From NCBI RefSeq assembly GCF_001015055.1, contig NZ_BBWZ01000011.1, positions 89,231-153,230 of the forward strand: a stretch of 64,000 nucleotides of DNA, in the 5' to 3' direction. The position numbers and the translations under genes are program-made. The DNA comes from Aneurinibacillus tyrosinisolvens. GTDB lineage: Bacteria > Bacillota > Bacilli > Aneurinibacillales > Aneurinibacillaceae. Below are positions 24,969 through 34,501 of this stretch, in pieces; position 1 is the stretch's first letter; each line of letters begins with the position of its first letter. The notes under the pieces were generated by a model. That model was not told where the DNA came from and made no database searches. It saw nothing but the letters and a program-made list of their open reading frames with translations.

Positions 24969-27284
24969 TTATAGATATTCGTTCTCATGCTTCGCCTTCA
25001 AGCGAGTCCAGCGGCGTTCTACCTCGCCCGAAAACGCTTGAAGCATGTCGCTGTATTCCAATTTCGTCATGTGCTTTGTTTTTCCCATTGTACCGAGCCA
25101 CTCTTTTACTTCAATCCGCTTTCCTTTTGCCTCAGGGTCATACGTAATATTCGTAATGCCCTGCTCTATTTCATAAAGCGGGAAGAAGCACGAGTTTACC
25201 GCTGCTCCAACAATAGATTCACCCTGCTCATCCGGAGATTTCCAGTTCAGCGGACACGCAATGAGAATTTTCCCGTATACAAGGCCGACGTTTTGGGCAT
25301 ACCACTGTGCCTTCGCGGCTTTCTTAAGCAGATCCTGCGGGAATGCCTCCGTGCCGGTAAAGACATACGGAATATTCGTTGCGGCCATAATTTGCGCCGT
25401 ATCTTTGTGGTGGAACGCTTTACCGCCCTGGAACTTGCCGACGTTTGAAGTGGACGTCATATGGCCAAGCGGAGTCGAATACGACAACTGGCTGCCGGTA
25501 TTCATGTAGCCTTCATTATCATACTCAAGAATAATCATTTTATGGTTGCGAAGTGCGGTTCCGATCGCCGGACCCATTCCGATGTCCATCCCGCCGTCTC
25601 CCGTAACCATGACAAACGTAAAATCATCGGAAACTTCAATCTCACCCCGGCGTTTTTTCTCAAAGAACATTTCAACCATACCGGAAAGAGTCGCCGCACC
25701 GTTCTGGAATAAATTATGGACAAAGGATTGTTTGTGCGAGCTATACGGGTATCCGGTCGTTACAACAAACGCACAGCCGGTCTGGAAAAGAGCGACAATA
25801 TCCCCTTCAATTCCTTTAAAGAACATTTCAAGGCCCGGGAAGATGCCGCAGCCAGGGCAGGCTCCGTGTCCGGGCGCGATGCGTTTCGGCTTGCCGGTCA
25901 ACGCACGCAGCGGTGGGATTTTTACATCAAGCTTTCCTGTTTCTTCATTCGGTGTCACCTTAATAAGGCCGGACTTAAATGCATTTCCATGCAGTGGTTC
26001 AAGCACCCGCTTCGGGGTAAGGTCGGGATTCCCCGGTGTTTGGCCATAATAATCGAACGGTTTTGGAGCATATCCAAGTTCAGCGGCTTCGATGGCAAGA
26101 TGGAAGAACGCTTCCGCATCATCATGATAGAAGTCTTTTCCGCCCACACCGAAAACGCGGCTTACAACAATCGTGCTGTTTCCCGGAATCTCCTGAAGCG
26201 ATGCTTTCAGTTCGTGCGTCAGGTTGGCACCGTGGCCGCCATACGAATCAGCACGCTCCCCGATTAAAATCGCCTTGAGGTTTTTGCAGGCTGCTTTAAT
26301 TTCTTCTGCTGGCCACGGACGGATGATATTCGGGCTAATGACACCCGCTTTAATTCCCTGTGCCCCGAGTTTGTCAGCCACATCTTTCGCCGCATCGGAG
26401 GCTGAATTCAATAGGAATACGGCGACTTCTGCGTCTTCCATCCGGTATAAATCAAGCGTTTCGTATTTTCTTCCCGATATTTTCTCATACTCAGCAGCGA
26501 TTTCTTTAAAAATATCACCGGCACGGTACATTGCTTCCGACTGCTGATAATTGTTGTTAATCAAATCCGGATCATTCATGTACGGGCCAACCGTCACCGG
26601 ATTTTCCGGGTCAAGAACATGTACATACTGCGTCGGCATTTCACCGACAAAGTCCTGCACCGTTTTCCGGTCGGCAAAATAGTTCACACGGCGCTTCTGG
26701 TGAGAAGTAAAGAACCCGTCATACGCTACCATAACCGGCAGGCGTACATCTTTATGCTCGGCAAGGCGAAGGGCAATAATGTTCATGTCATAAACTGCCT
26801 GCGGATCTTTCGCAAGCAGAATGGGCCAGCCGATATTCAAGCCGTAGTACAAATCAGAATGATCGCCGCGAATATCGAGCGGTCCGCTGATCGCCCGTGT
26901 AACAAGGTTCAGAACCATTGGAAATCTTGTTCCTGATTGCACCGGCAGCTGCTCAAGCATATATAGAAATCCGTTTGCGCTTGTCGCATTGAACACGCGT
27001 CCGCCGGCGGCAGCGGCTCCATAGCATACTCCCGCGGAGCCATGCTCGCCATCCGCCGGAATGAGCACGATATCGTGCTCGCCTCTTGTTTTCATTGCAT
27101 CGAGGAACTGGGCCACTTCCGTCGATGGTGTAATCGGGAAATACCCCATTAAATGATAGTTAATTTGCGCAGCGGCCATGGCCGCCATTTCATTTCCTGA
27201 TTCAAATGTAAGTTTTTGCTCCGGCATTACTTCATTTGTCACCTCAGGTAATGCGGCCTTTTCTTTTTCAAAATCAATTGCCAT
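24969..27284 (-). CDS. 2-oxoacid:ferredoxin oxidoreductase, fused alpha and beta subunits
   Basis: Oxidatively decarboxylates a 2-oxoacid to acyl-CoA, reducing ferredoxin. The 771-residue protein joins an alpha-type part (residues 25-410: MGYFPITPSTEVAQ, FNATSANGFLYMLEQLP) to a beta-type part with the iron-sulfur CxxC motif GHGACPGCG and the thiamine-pyrophosphate motif GDGGMDIGMG...N. The partner gene 23 bases upstream encodes gamma plus ferredoxin domains, so two genes cover all four subunits. The substrate (pyruvate, 2-ketoisovalerate or other) cannot be read from sequence. Confidence 0.88.
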   Translation of the reverse strand: MAIDFEKEKAALPEVTNEVMPEQKLTFESGNEMAAMAAAQINYHLMGYFPITPSTEVAQFLDAMKTRGEHDIVLIPADGEHGSAGVCYGAAAAGGRVFNATSANGFLYMLEQLPVQSGTRFPMVLNLVTRAISGPLDIRGDHSDLYYGLNIGWPILLAKDPQAVYDMNIIALRLAEHKDVRLPVMVAYDGFFTSHQKRRVNYFADRKTVQDFVGEMPTQYVHVLDPENPVTVGPYMNDPDLINNNYQQSEAMYRAGDIFKEIAAEYEKISGRKYETLDLYRMEDAEVAVFLLNSASDAAKDVADKLGAQGIKAGVISPNIIRPWPAEEIKAACKNLKAILIGERADSYGGHGANLTHELKASLQEIPGNSTIVVSRVFGVGGKDFYHDDAEAFFHLAIEAAELGYAPKPFDYYGQTPGNPDLTPKRVLEPLHGNAFKSGLIKVTPNEETGKLDVKIPPLRALTGKPKRIAPGHGACPGCGIFPGLEMFFKGIEGDIVALFQTGCAFVVTTGYPYSSHKQSFVHNLFQNGAATLSGMVEMFFEKKRRGEIEVSDDFTFVMVTGDGGMDIGMGPAIGTALRNHKMIILEYDNEGYMNTGSQLSYSTPLGHMTSTSNVGKFQGGKAFHHKDTAQIMAATNIPYVFTGTEAFPQDLLKKAAKAQWYAQNVGLVYGKILIACPLNWKSPDEQGESIVGAAVNSCFFPLYEIEQGITNITYDPEAKGKRIEVKEWLGTMGKTKHMTKLEYSDMLQAFSGEVERRWTRLKAKHENEYL

Positions 27285-27307
27285 TGTATATCCGTCCCCT
27301 CTCCCTA

Positions 27308-28312
27308 TTAATTAGAGGCCAAAACAAACTTATGAGGTACTCTGTTCTCTTCCGCGTAGCCGATTTCTTCCCGCATTTCTGTTAGCGCGTCCACCGGACA
27401 AGCCTGCACGCACTTCAAGCAGCCTTTGCAGTATTGATAATCAATCCCGGATAGAAACATTTGCGGACGGCCCTTTTTGTCCGTTCCTTCTTCCCATACG
27501 AAACAGAAATCCGGACACACCGTGTCGCATGCTGCACAGTGAATGCACTTGCTGTCGTGATATTCCGGCAGGAATCCCTGGCGGCTGCCGCTTAAGTCCT
27601 TCAGTATGCTATTCCCCGGGTTGATGATCGCTCCGCCCATCGGCTGCGTCGCGTATCCGAGGACAGGTTCCGGGCGAACAAACGCCTTTCCTGCTGACCC
27701 TTCCGGCACTTCATATGTTTTAAACTGGACTTCGTTAAATCCCCGATCAAACGTGCGAAGATTCGGTTCAACAAAATGCGGATACTTTTTCTCGAACGTC
27801 TTGCGAATAACGTTTCGCATCGCCTCCGGATCGAGGAAGTCACACACGCGGAACAATGCACCGAGCATGGCTGTATTTACTTTCGTCTTTTCCTCCACCG
27901 CGATTTCAAGCGCGTCAATGACGGCCAGCGTCCCGTATTCGAGGTGTAAATCTGCGCGCACCCCATCGAATTGGCGGGTTGAGTTTACGAGTACAATCCC
28001 ATGTGAATCCAAACCGGAGACAACATCGACCGTTTTATACAGTGCCTCATGAAAAACACCGACAACATGCGGACGCTCAATCGGGCTCGCCGCCCGGATC
28101 AGCACATCCGGATCGCTGAACCGGATGAACGCCTTTACAGGCGAGCCTTTTTTCTCCGAACCATAGGAAGAAAAATTCATTCCATTTAGCCCAAGCCCAA
28201 GCACTCCGGCTTCCGCCAGCATTTTCCCCGCAAGGTTCGCTCCAAGTCCCCCGATCGATTCCAGACGAATCTCATAAAAACCTAAATCATTTTTCTTTGG
28301 AAGTATCGACAT
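27308..28312 (-). CDS. 2-oxoacid:ferredoxin oxidoreductase, fused gamma and delta (ferredoxin) subunits
   Basis: The 334-residue protein has an N-terminal gamma domain (IGGLGANLAGKMLAEAG; FSSYGSEKKGSPVKAF) and a C-terminal dicluster ferredoxin domain with CIHCAACDTVCP and CKGCLKCVQACP, binding two [4Fe-4S] clusters. It is the first gene of a two-gene operon with the alpha/beta fusion. The ATG at 28312 follows GGAGG by 8 bases. Confidence 0.88.
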   Translation of the reverse strand: MSILPKKNDLGFYEIRLESIGGLGANLAGKMLAEAGVLGLGLNGMNFSSYGSEKKGSPVKAFIRFSDPDVLIRAASPIERPHVVGVFHEALYKTVDVVSGLDSHGIVLVNSTRQFDGVRADLHLEYGTLAVIDALEIAVEEKTKVNTAMLGALFRVCDFLDPEAMRNVIRKTFEKKYPHFVEPNLRTFDRGFNEVQFKTYEVPEGSAGKAFVRPEPVLGYATQPMGGAIINPGNSILKDLSGSRQGFLPEYHDSKCIHCAACDTVCPDFCFVWEEGTDKKGRPQMFLSGIDYQYCKGCLKCVQACPVDALTEMREEIGYAEENRVPHKFVLASN

Positions 28313-28669
28313 CCCATACGCCTCCCTATTTAATCCTCAAAACAGATGTAAGCAGGACATGAAACACTTTTCCCCATCCCATCTCAACATTTAATTATTC
28401 ATAAAATGTTATACATAATAAAAAACAAAATTGTCTTACATCTTTTCAATTCAAGATTATAACAGATATATTTTTTCATAACAACAGTTTTCGTTTGTTT
28501 AAAAGCGGATTTTTTCCTTGCTTTTTTAAAGCGCTTACTTAACTTATACTACAAGTAATATTTATTTTTATATAGATTTTTATTTTTGATATCAGTTATG
28601 TAACAATATTTATTTTTTTACTATAACAGTATCTTATTAACACTATAATCACTGTGTTAATTTAACAAA
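28313..28669. promoter_or_regulatory. AT-rich regulatory region upstream of the oxidoreductase operon
   Basis: About 360 bases without an ORF. It contains an AAAGCGCTTACTT site at about 28528-28540 that resembles both CcpA cre sites and the AAGCGCTT operators of the inositol region. It also holds an inverted repeat TTAACAC / GTGTTAA (28637-28643, 28654-28660) around a TATAAT-like core. These could control the oxidoreductase operon; no clear promoter can be assigned by eye. Confidence 0.4.
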
Positions 28670-28694
28670 ATAAAAAACCCGGCATTGCCAGGTT
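28670..28694 (-). terminator. Terminator after the TrxB-like gene
   Basis: AACCTGGC and GCCGGGTT arms around an AAT loop, followed on the minus strand by TTTTTTA. Confidence 0.75.
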
Positions 28695-28765
28695 ATGCAT
28701 AAATTCAATAATTTCACCTTCCTGTATTGGTACAAATGTTATTTGTTTTACTACAGATACTGTTA

Positions 28766-29671
28766 TCATTCCTGAAGGCTTTTATGAATCCAAATAGCAG
28801 CCTGTGCCCCGTCTCCGATGGCTACGGTAAGAAGCTGTGAATGGGCGGCAACATCACCTGCGGCCCATACATACTTTACGTTTGTTTCTTTCGTGCGCCC
28901 GTCGACCGGAATATGCCCATTCTCCAGCCTTTCCACACCAAGCTGGGCTGCAATATCCGATTCGGCCTTACTTCCGCCGAATGCGATAAACCCTTTTTCC
29001 GCCTCCACGATTTCTCCATCCCCAAGCTCGATACCGGAAAGCCGCTCACTGTCAACCTGATGTACGGAGCTGATCCGGCTTTTTATGATAGTGACCCCAT
29101 TTTCTTTGCACTTCGTTTCCCAGTGCTTGGACACGACATACTCTTCCGGTTCATGGTTAATATAGGTAATCTGATCGCTCCAATACTGCAGTACACACGC
29201 CATGGCTGCACCAGCGTTGCCCGTACCGAGCACGACGGCCTTCTTGCCTTTAATTTCGTATCCGTCACAGTCCGGGCACACATAAACAGCCGAGCCGAGC
29301 ACCTGCCTCAATCCATCAATCTCCGGAGGAATGCGGTCGGTAATCCCCGTACTGATAAGCAGCCGCTTTGCCTGTACAACCTGCCCGCCTTCACACGTAA
29401 TCGAAAAAGATTTATCTTTGCTTTTTGCAGCAGACACTGCTTTATCTTCAATAAACTCAACGCCGACCTCCCGTGCCTGGTCCCGCCCTCTTTCCCGAAG
29501 TTCGGGTCCGCTGATTCCTTCCGGCCAGCCAAGCACATTGCCATATTTCTTTGCTTTCGTTGAACGTCCTGCATGGTTATCAATCACCACCACGCTGTGC
29601 ATGTAACGGCCTAATTGAAGCGCCGCCTGCAGCCCGGCAATTCCTCCCCCGATGATTGCGCAATCATACAT
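28766..29671 (-). CDS. Thioredoxin reductase-like flavoprotein
   Basis: A 301-residue FAD- and NAD(P)H-dependent oxidoreductase. FAD-binding IIGGGIAGLQAALQLGR is at the N-terminus, the redox dithiol CPDC at residues 132-135, the nucleotide motif VLGTGNAGAA near 149, and VWAAGDVA near the C-terminus. The CPDC motif differs from the CATC of standard TrxB, so the partner may not be thioredoxin. It stands alone between two terminators. Confidence 0.85.
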   Translation of the reverse strand: MYDCAIIGGGIAGLQAALQLGRYMHSVVVIDNHAGRSTKAKKYGNVLGWPEGISGPELRERGRDQAREVGVEFIEDKAVSAAKSKDKSFSITCEGGQVVQAKRLLISTGITDRIPPEIDGLRQVLGSAVYVCPDCDGYEIKGKKAVVLGTGNAGAAMACVLQYWSDQITYINHEPEEYVVSKHWETKCKENGVTIIKSRISSVHQVDSERLSGIELGDGEIVEAEKGFIAFGGSKAESDIAAQLGVERLENGHIPVDGRTKETNVKYVWAAGDVAAHSQLLTVAIGDGAQAAIWIHKSLQE

Positions 29672-29744
29672 GTATGCATCCTCCTTCCGTTTGATAAAAA
29701 AGCCGTCTTATTGGTTTACCCAATCCGCTTCTCTTTTACATCCA

Positions 29745-29779
29745 CAAAAAAAGCCGTCAGATTTTTCGTGACGGCTTTT
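29745..29779 (-). terminator. Terminator overlapping the XPB gene end
   Basis: GCCGTCA and TGACGGC arms with a 9-base loop followed by TTTTTTT on the minus strand. The helicase stop codon lies within the structure. Confidence 0.85.
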
Positions 29780-31433
29780 CTGCTATCTGCAGGTGATAAC
29801 GGTATCCCTGCTCTACTAAAAATCTTTGTCTTTTTAGCGCATATTGTTCCTCTTTGGAATCGGAGGAAACAAGTGAATAAAACCGGGCGATATTCTCCCC
29901 TTTCTTCGGACGCAGAATTCTCCCGAGGCGCTGCGCCTCTTCCTGCCTGGAACCGAATGTGCCCGATATCTGGATCGCAACCGCCGCATCAGGCAAATCG
30001 ACTGCAAAGTTAGCGACCCGGGATACGACAAGCACCTTAAGCTCCTTGCTGCGAAACATACGGTACAGCTTTTCCCGTTCATCATGCGGCGTAATCCCGG
30101 TGATGACCGGAACCTTCAATTCTTGTGCAATGGCCTCTAATTGCGCCACATATTGGCCGATGATAAGCACCTGCTCATCTGAATGATCTGTAAGCACCTT
30201 TCTAACAACATCTGTTTTTGCCGGGTTTTCTGAAGCGATTCTAAACTTTTGCCGTTCTCCTGATTCGATGTAGAGCCGCTGCACCTTCTCGGGCATCGGT
30301 ACGCGAATTTCCGTACACTCCGCTGTCGCAATCCATCCCTGCTGCTCAAGCATTCTCCAGGGCAGTTCGTATTTTTTCGGTCCAATTAAGCTGAATACAT
30401 CTTCCGCGCGTCCATCTTCCCTGACGAGTGTCGCCGTTAATCCCAGCCGCCTCTTGGCCTGGATATCGGCGGTCATGCGGAAGACAGGAGCAGGCAGCAA
30501 GTGGACCTCATCGTAAATAATCAGTCCCCAGTTCCGTTCATGGAACAAGGAAAGGTGCGGGAAGGGGACATCCGCATTGGAACGGTGTGTAATCATTTGA
30601 TATGTGCTTACTGTAACAGGTCCGACTTCTTTCGCCTCCCCGGTATAGATTCCGACCTGGTCCCCGGTAAGCGTTGTTTTGCTAATAATTTCTTCCCTCC
30701 ATTGTTTAACGGAAGTTGTATTGCTCGTTAGAATGAGCGTAGCCATTCCAAAACGAACCATCGTTTCGATCCCGACGATGGTTTTGCCTGCCCCACAGGG
30801 CAATACGATAATCCCGTTCCCGCCCGACACGCTCCCCTTATCATAGAAGGCGTCTACCGCTTCCTTCTGATACGTACGCAGAGAGAAATTCGGTGTTTCA
30901 TAAAGGGAGAGCTTCAGCTCTTCCCCGTCTGTGTATCCCGCGACATCCCGTACCGGATACCCCAACTTCATAAGCGTCTGTTTAATCATCCCCCGAATGC
31001 CCTGCGGAATCACGACACTGTGCGAGTCTATACACCGGGTAACCAACTGCGCGATAGATGGATAACTAAGCAGTTGCTCTATCACCTGCCCGTCTTCGGC
31101 GCGCAGGACGAGTTCGCCGTCCTGCCGTGCGAGTTCAAGCTTGCCAAACCGCTCCATTGTAGAAATAATTTCTTTTTCGATGTGGACGGGAATTGCGTAT
31201 TGGCTATACTCCCGCAGTATACTGACTACTTTTTCCGCCTTCCATCCAAGAGAAGCGGCGTTCCACAGGGAAAGCGAGGACATGCGGTATGTATGGATAT
31301 ACTCGGGACTCTTGACAAGCTCTGTAAAGGGAGAAATCGCGTGTCTCGCCTCGTTATAGCCCGGATGATTCACTTCGAGAAGAAGGGTGCGATCCCCCTG
31401 TACAATGAGCGGTTTCGTTGTTATGTTGTTCAT
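29757..31433 (-). CDS. XPB/Rad25-type DNA helicase
   Basis: A 558-residue SF2 helicase of the XPB class. It has an N-terminal damage-recognition-like domain, Walker A LPCGAGKT, DEVH box IIYDEVHLLP, GLTATLVREDGR with the XPB-specific RED motif, and motif VI QRLGRILRPKKG. Bacterial XPB homologues unwind 3'-5' and are thought to act in DNA repair, often with a Bax1/XPF-like nuclease, which is not seen here. It appears monocistronic. Confidence 0.88.
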   Translation of the reverse strand: MNNITTKPLIVQGDRTLLLEVNHPGYNEARHAISPFTELVKSPEYIHTYRMSSLSLWNAASLGWKAEKVVSILREYSQYAIPVHIEKEIISTMERFGKLELARQDGELVLRAEDGQVIEQLLSYPSIAQLVTRCIDSHSVVIPQGIRGMIKQTLMKLGYPVRDVAGYTDGEELKLSLYETPNFSLRTYQKEAVDAFYDKGSVSGGNGIIVLPCGAGKTIVGIETMVRFGMATLILTSNTTSVKQWREEIISKTTLTGDQVGIYTGEAKEVGPVTVSTYQMITHRSNADVPFPHLSLFHERNWGLIIYDEVHLLPAPVFRMTADIQAKRRLGLTATLVREDGRAEDVFSLIGPKKYELPWRMLEQQGWIATAECTEIRVPMPEKVQRLYIESGERQKFRIASENPAKTDVVRKVLTDHSDEQVLIIGQYVAQLEAIAQELKVPVITGITPHDEREKLYRMFRSKELKVLVVSRVANFAVDLPDAAVAIQISGTFGSRQEEAQRLGRILRPKKGENIARFYSLVSSDSKEEQYALKRQRFLVEQGYRYHLQIAEKPSRKI

Positions 31434-31478
31434 ACGCAGCGCCCCTTTCGTTTTTGCTTTTTCGGTATAAGTTTATCC

Positions 31479-31512
31479 AAAAAAAAGAATGCCACCCGCT
31501 AACGTGGTGGCA
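31479..31512 (-). terminator. Terminator after ypbE
   Basis: GCCACC and GGTGGC arms followed by a TTCTTTTTTTT tract on the minus strand; the ypbE stop codon is in the loop/stem. Confidence 0.85.
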
Positions 31513-32290
31513 CAGGAACTTTTATAATGGTACCTACAAGAATGTTGCCCGTGTTGCGCACATGGTTATAACGGGCAAGATAAGTTTGATATTTTCCCGT
31601 CTCATAATACATCATGGAAATTCTAAACAAAGTATCTCCCGGCTGCACCCGGTGCCTGAGCACCCGATTCTTTCTCTTCACTGCCGGCTCTGCCTTCTTG
31701 CTCTGTACGACAGCAGGAGCAGGCCGTTTTACCGCGGGTGCAGGTGGTTTTACCGCAGGAGCCGGCGGCTTTACTGCAGGAGCCGGCGGCTTTACTGCAG
31801 GAGCCGGCGGCTTTACTGCAGGAGCCGGCGGCTTTACTGCAGGGGCGGAAACCGGTGGTTTTGCCGCTGGAACAGGCTGTGCCGCCGGCTTCGCCGGAAC
31901 CGGAGCAGGGGCTGCCTGTTTAGCAGGCGCAGGCGGCTGCGGCGTAGGCGTAACAGCCGCCTGGTTTTTATCTGCCGGTTTTTCATTGACAGGGGGAGCC
32001 GTATTTTTCGCTTCTGTTGCCACCTGAGCCGGTGCTGTCGAAGGGGAGTTTTTACTGGCGGCATGCCACCAATACCCTCCCCCTCCTACTACTGCCGCCA
32101 GCAGTACAATACCACCGATATAAAAAGGTATTTTGCTGAGCGGCGGCAGCTTTGGGTGGACCGAGCTTCTCGGCGGCAGTGTCCCCCGTGAAGCAGGCGG
32201 TAATGCAGGTTCTTTTTCTTCTATCCGCTCATCCGTTTTTTTTCGTAATCGTTCTGCCTGATCGGGGAAACGGGACTGTTGTTTACTCAT
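31499..32290 (-). CDS. ypbE: YpbE-like LysM membrane protein
   Basis: A 263-residue single-pass protein: basic cytoplasmic N-terminus, membrane helix IPFYIGGIVLLAAVVGGGGYWW, a long Ala/Pro/Lys/Val-rich linker with about six PPAPAVK-type heptads, and a C-terminal LysM domain (HRVQPGDTLFRIS). LysM should bind peptidoglycan outside the membrane. The gene overlaps the end of ypbD by 8 bases. The homologue in Bacillus subtilis, ypbE, sits at the same place; function is unknown. Confidence 0.85.
   Translation of the reverse strand: MSKQQSRFPDQAERLRKKTDERIEEKEPALPPASRGTLPPRSSVHPKLPPLSKIPFYIGGIVLLAAVVGGGGYWWHAASKNSPSTAPAQVATEAKNTAPPVNEKPADKNQAAVTPTPQPPAPAKQAAPAPVPAKPAAQPVPAAKPPVSAPAVKPPAPAVKPPAPAVKPPAPAVKPPAPAVKPPAPAVKRPAPAVVQSKKAEPAVKRKNRVLRHRVQPGDTLFRISMMYYETGKYQTYLARYNHVRNTGNILVGTIIKVPVPPR
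31737..31841. repeat. 21-bp tandem repeat in ypbE
   Basis: Four identical 21-bp units (31758-31841) plus one degenerate copy at 31737-31757 encode the PPAPAVK heptad of the YpbE linker. Because the copies are exact at DNA level the number may vary between strains. Confidence 0.9.
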
Positions 32291-32939
32291 GGTTTTTCTC
32301 ACAACCTTGATTTTCTTTTTCCGTTATTTCCATATTCGACTCTTGCGCCGAAATTCCTGCCTCTTTTGAAACAAACCAGCCAAGCCGCAGAAAACAGCCG
32401 AGAAGGAAATCCACAAGAAAATGGGCCCAGATAATGGTCCAGATTGATCCCGTCCTACTAAACAGCCACCCAAAAAGCAGACTAATGAGGAAAACGGTGA
32501 AAAACATAACCCATTTCCTTAAATAGCGAACATGGATCGCCGCGAACAACAAACTTGTCCACCATAAACCAATGCCCGGTTGAACGACGGCACGAAATAA
32601 CAATTCCTCAGAGAACGCAACGATAAGCGCAACGATACCAATCTGCCAGAAAGAAAGTTCCCGGAACAGCAGCTCATTCAATCCGCCGTCATCGAACGTA
32701 TTCTTCGGCAATAGAACAATAAGCAAAACCTCAACCATAATGATAACAATGGCGGCTGCCCCGCCGTACAGCAGGGAAGGCATGATACGATCCGGAATAA
32801 AAACATCGGCCCATCCCAGTCCGTGCCGAATATAGAAAAAATACAGCCCCAAAAATCCAAGCAGCAAAATAATTCCTTGTGAGAGGTATACGTTTAGCAG
32901 AATTGTCCTTGCGTCCAGCTTTTCATAACGGGGATCCAT
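32283..32939 (-). CDS. ypbD: CPBP family intramembrane metalloprotease (YpbD-like)
   Basis: A 218-residue membrane protein of the CAAX protease/bacteriocin-processing family. It shows the signature SEELLFRA (EExxxR), FAAIHVRY and HFLVDFLLG (HxxxD in place of the common HxxxN), spread over about seven hydrophobic segments. Substrate unknown. It lies 15 bases after recQ and overlaps ypbE. Confidence 0.85.
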   Translation of the reverse strand: MDPRYEKLDARTILLNVYLSQGIILLLGFLGLYFFYIRHGLGWADVFIPDRIMPSLLYGGAAAIVIIMVEVLLIVLLPKNTFDDGGLNELLFRELSFWQIGIVALIVAFSEELLFRAVVQPGIGLWWTSLLFAAIHVRYLRKWVMFFTVFLISLLFGWLFSRTGSIWTIIWAHFLVDFLLGCFLRLGWFVSKEAGISAQESNMEITEKENQGCEKNHE

Positions 32940-32954
32940 ACACTGCTCCCTTCC

Positions 32955-34501
32955 TTATGCGAGCGGCAGCAGGACGTCCAGTTCGTCTTCCCAATTCCAC
33001 TCCTGTGCCGGCGCCTGTACATCCGTTTCTTTTTTCTCGTAAAAAGCATAGTCAATTCCACACCGGTCACAGCAAAAAGCAAGCGCACCCGTGTGTGATT
33101 GTGAGAAGTAGCTGCCTATCGCCTCGCGCCGGCATTTCACGCTTTGTACCCAGCGTTTTATCTCCTCCAACCTGTCGTACCGCTTCTCCCGGCGGCGGTA
33201 GATTGCGTCATACAGTGTCTGGTACATAGCGGGAGGCAAAGCGGTAAGCGTAAACTCCCATCCCTCCCGCCGCCTTTCCAACTGCTGTATCCACCCTAAG
33301 TTCTCCATATGATACAGCAAAATCGACAGGTGCTGCTCACTAAGCCCCCACCCGGCAAGCGCCGCCTCAATTCCGATTTTACAGGGGTGGCCTGTCTGCT
33401 CCTTTAGATACGCTGCAAAGTCTTTCACCTGGACTGCATCCGGATATTCTTCTGCAATCAGCTGTCGAGGCAGCATGCCGTCATCTGGAGAAGAAAGCAG
33501 GCACGCATATCCCGCTCGCCATTTCTTCCGATGCGGCCAACCTCCTGCAGGTAAGACTCCATATCGGGTGGCAGATGGTAATGAATAACAAAGCGAATGT
33601 CGGGCTTGTCGATTCCCATCCCGAATGCATTTGTCGCAAAAATAATATCCAGTTCCCCGTTTAAAAATTGCTGCTGCAGTAAGAGCCGCTCCTCAGCCGG
33701 CATGCCGCCATGATAATACGCACACCGGGGAACATTTTCCTGGCGCGCGGTTTCACACGCACGTTCCGCCGCGTTCCGAGATCGGAAATAAACGAGGCCG
33801 GGTCCCTGAAGCCGCTTTATTTTTTCAAGCATGGCCCCTGCCTTCGCCTGCTCATCTGCCACGTATTGTACATCGAAGCATATATTTTCACGATTCACAG
33901 ACTGAAGCACGATATTTGAGCCGGGAATGGCGAGCTGGCGGCAGATGTCATTCTGAACTTCAGCTGTCGCCGTTGCAGTGAGTGCGAGAACAGGCGGGGA
34001 ACCGAGCCTTTCAATGTGCTGGGACAGCCGCTGGTAATCGGTGCGAAAATCATGCCCCCACTGTGAAATACAGTGGGCCTCGTCCACGACAAACAGAGAA
34101 ACCTTCATCGTTGCCAACTGTTTCATGAAGCTCTCCTGCTGGAGCTTTTCGGGTGACACATAAAGAATTTTTACGTTCCCCTGCCGCACCTGATTGAGCT
34201 TCCAGTTGTGCTCCTGCATGGATAGCGAGCTATTGATATATTCCACTCCGCGTATCCCCCGGCTGCGCAGTTGCCGCACCTGATCGGCCATAAGGGAGAT
34301 AAGGGGAGAAACAACAACCGTCATATGGGGCATAAGCAAGGCCGGAAGCTGGTAGCATAGTGACTTCCCACCGCCTGTCGCAAGAATGCCGAGGGCGTTC
34401 TCTTTCCGTATCACGTACTGCATAATTTCCATCTGTCCAGGGCGGAATGTAGTATGTCCAAAAAACGTCTTTAGCCCTTGCCTCATCGCTTCACTGTTCA
34501 T
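32955..34501 (-). pseudogene. recQ: RecQ-family DNA helicase, frameshifted
   Basis: 3'-5' DNA helicase gene split in two frames. The first part (from the ATG at 34501, after AGGAGGTG) has ATGGGKSLCYQLP, DEAHCISQWGHDF and QEVGRIGRNGE, and runs out of frame at about 33486-33495. The second frame continues as SPDDGMLPRQL... and holds the C-terminal zinc-binding cysteines (KCRRE ... CCDRCG). Restoring one base near the CTTCTCC stretch joins them into about 515 residues, the normal length. It may be a true mutation, a sequencing error, or less likely a programmed -1 shift. The start overlaps the ypbB stop (ATGA). Confidence 0.85.

Noticed and set aside
31758..31841. Regular 21-bp repeats as a possible CRISPR
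   Set aside because: Units are contiguous with no spacers and encode an in-frame heptapeptide in ypbE.
31418..32191. Plus-strand 257-codon ORF rich in Arg, Cys and Ser (repeated RRLYCRS)
   Set aside because: It is the antisense of the 21-bp repeats and LysM region of ypbE; low-complexity product, no ribosome binding site.
33470..33500. Programmed -1 frameshifting in recQ
   Set aside because: No clear X-XXY-YYZ slippery heptamer or downstream pseudoknot is visible at the junction; mutation or error is simpler.
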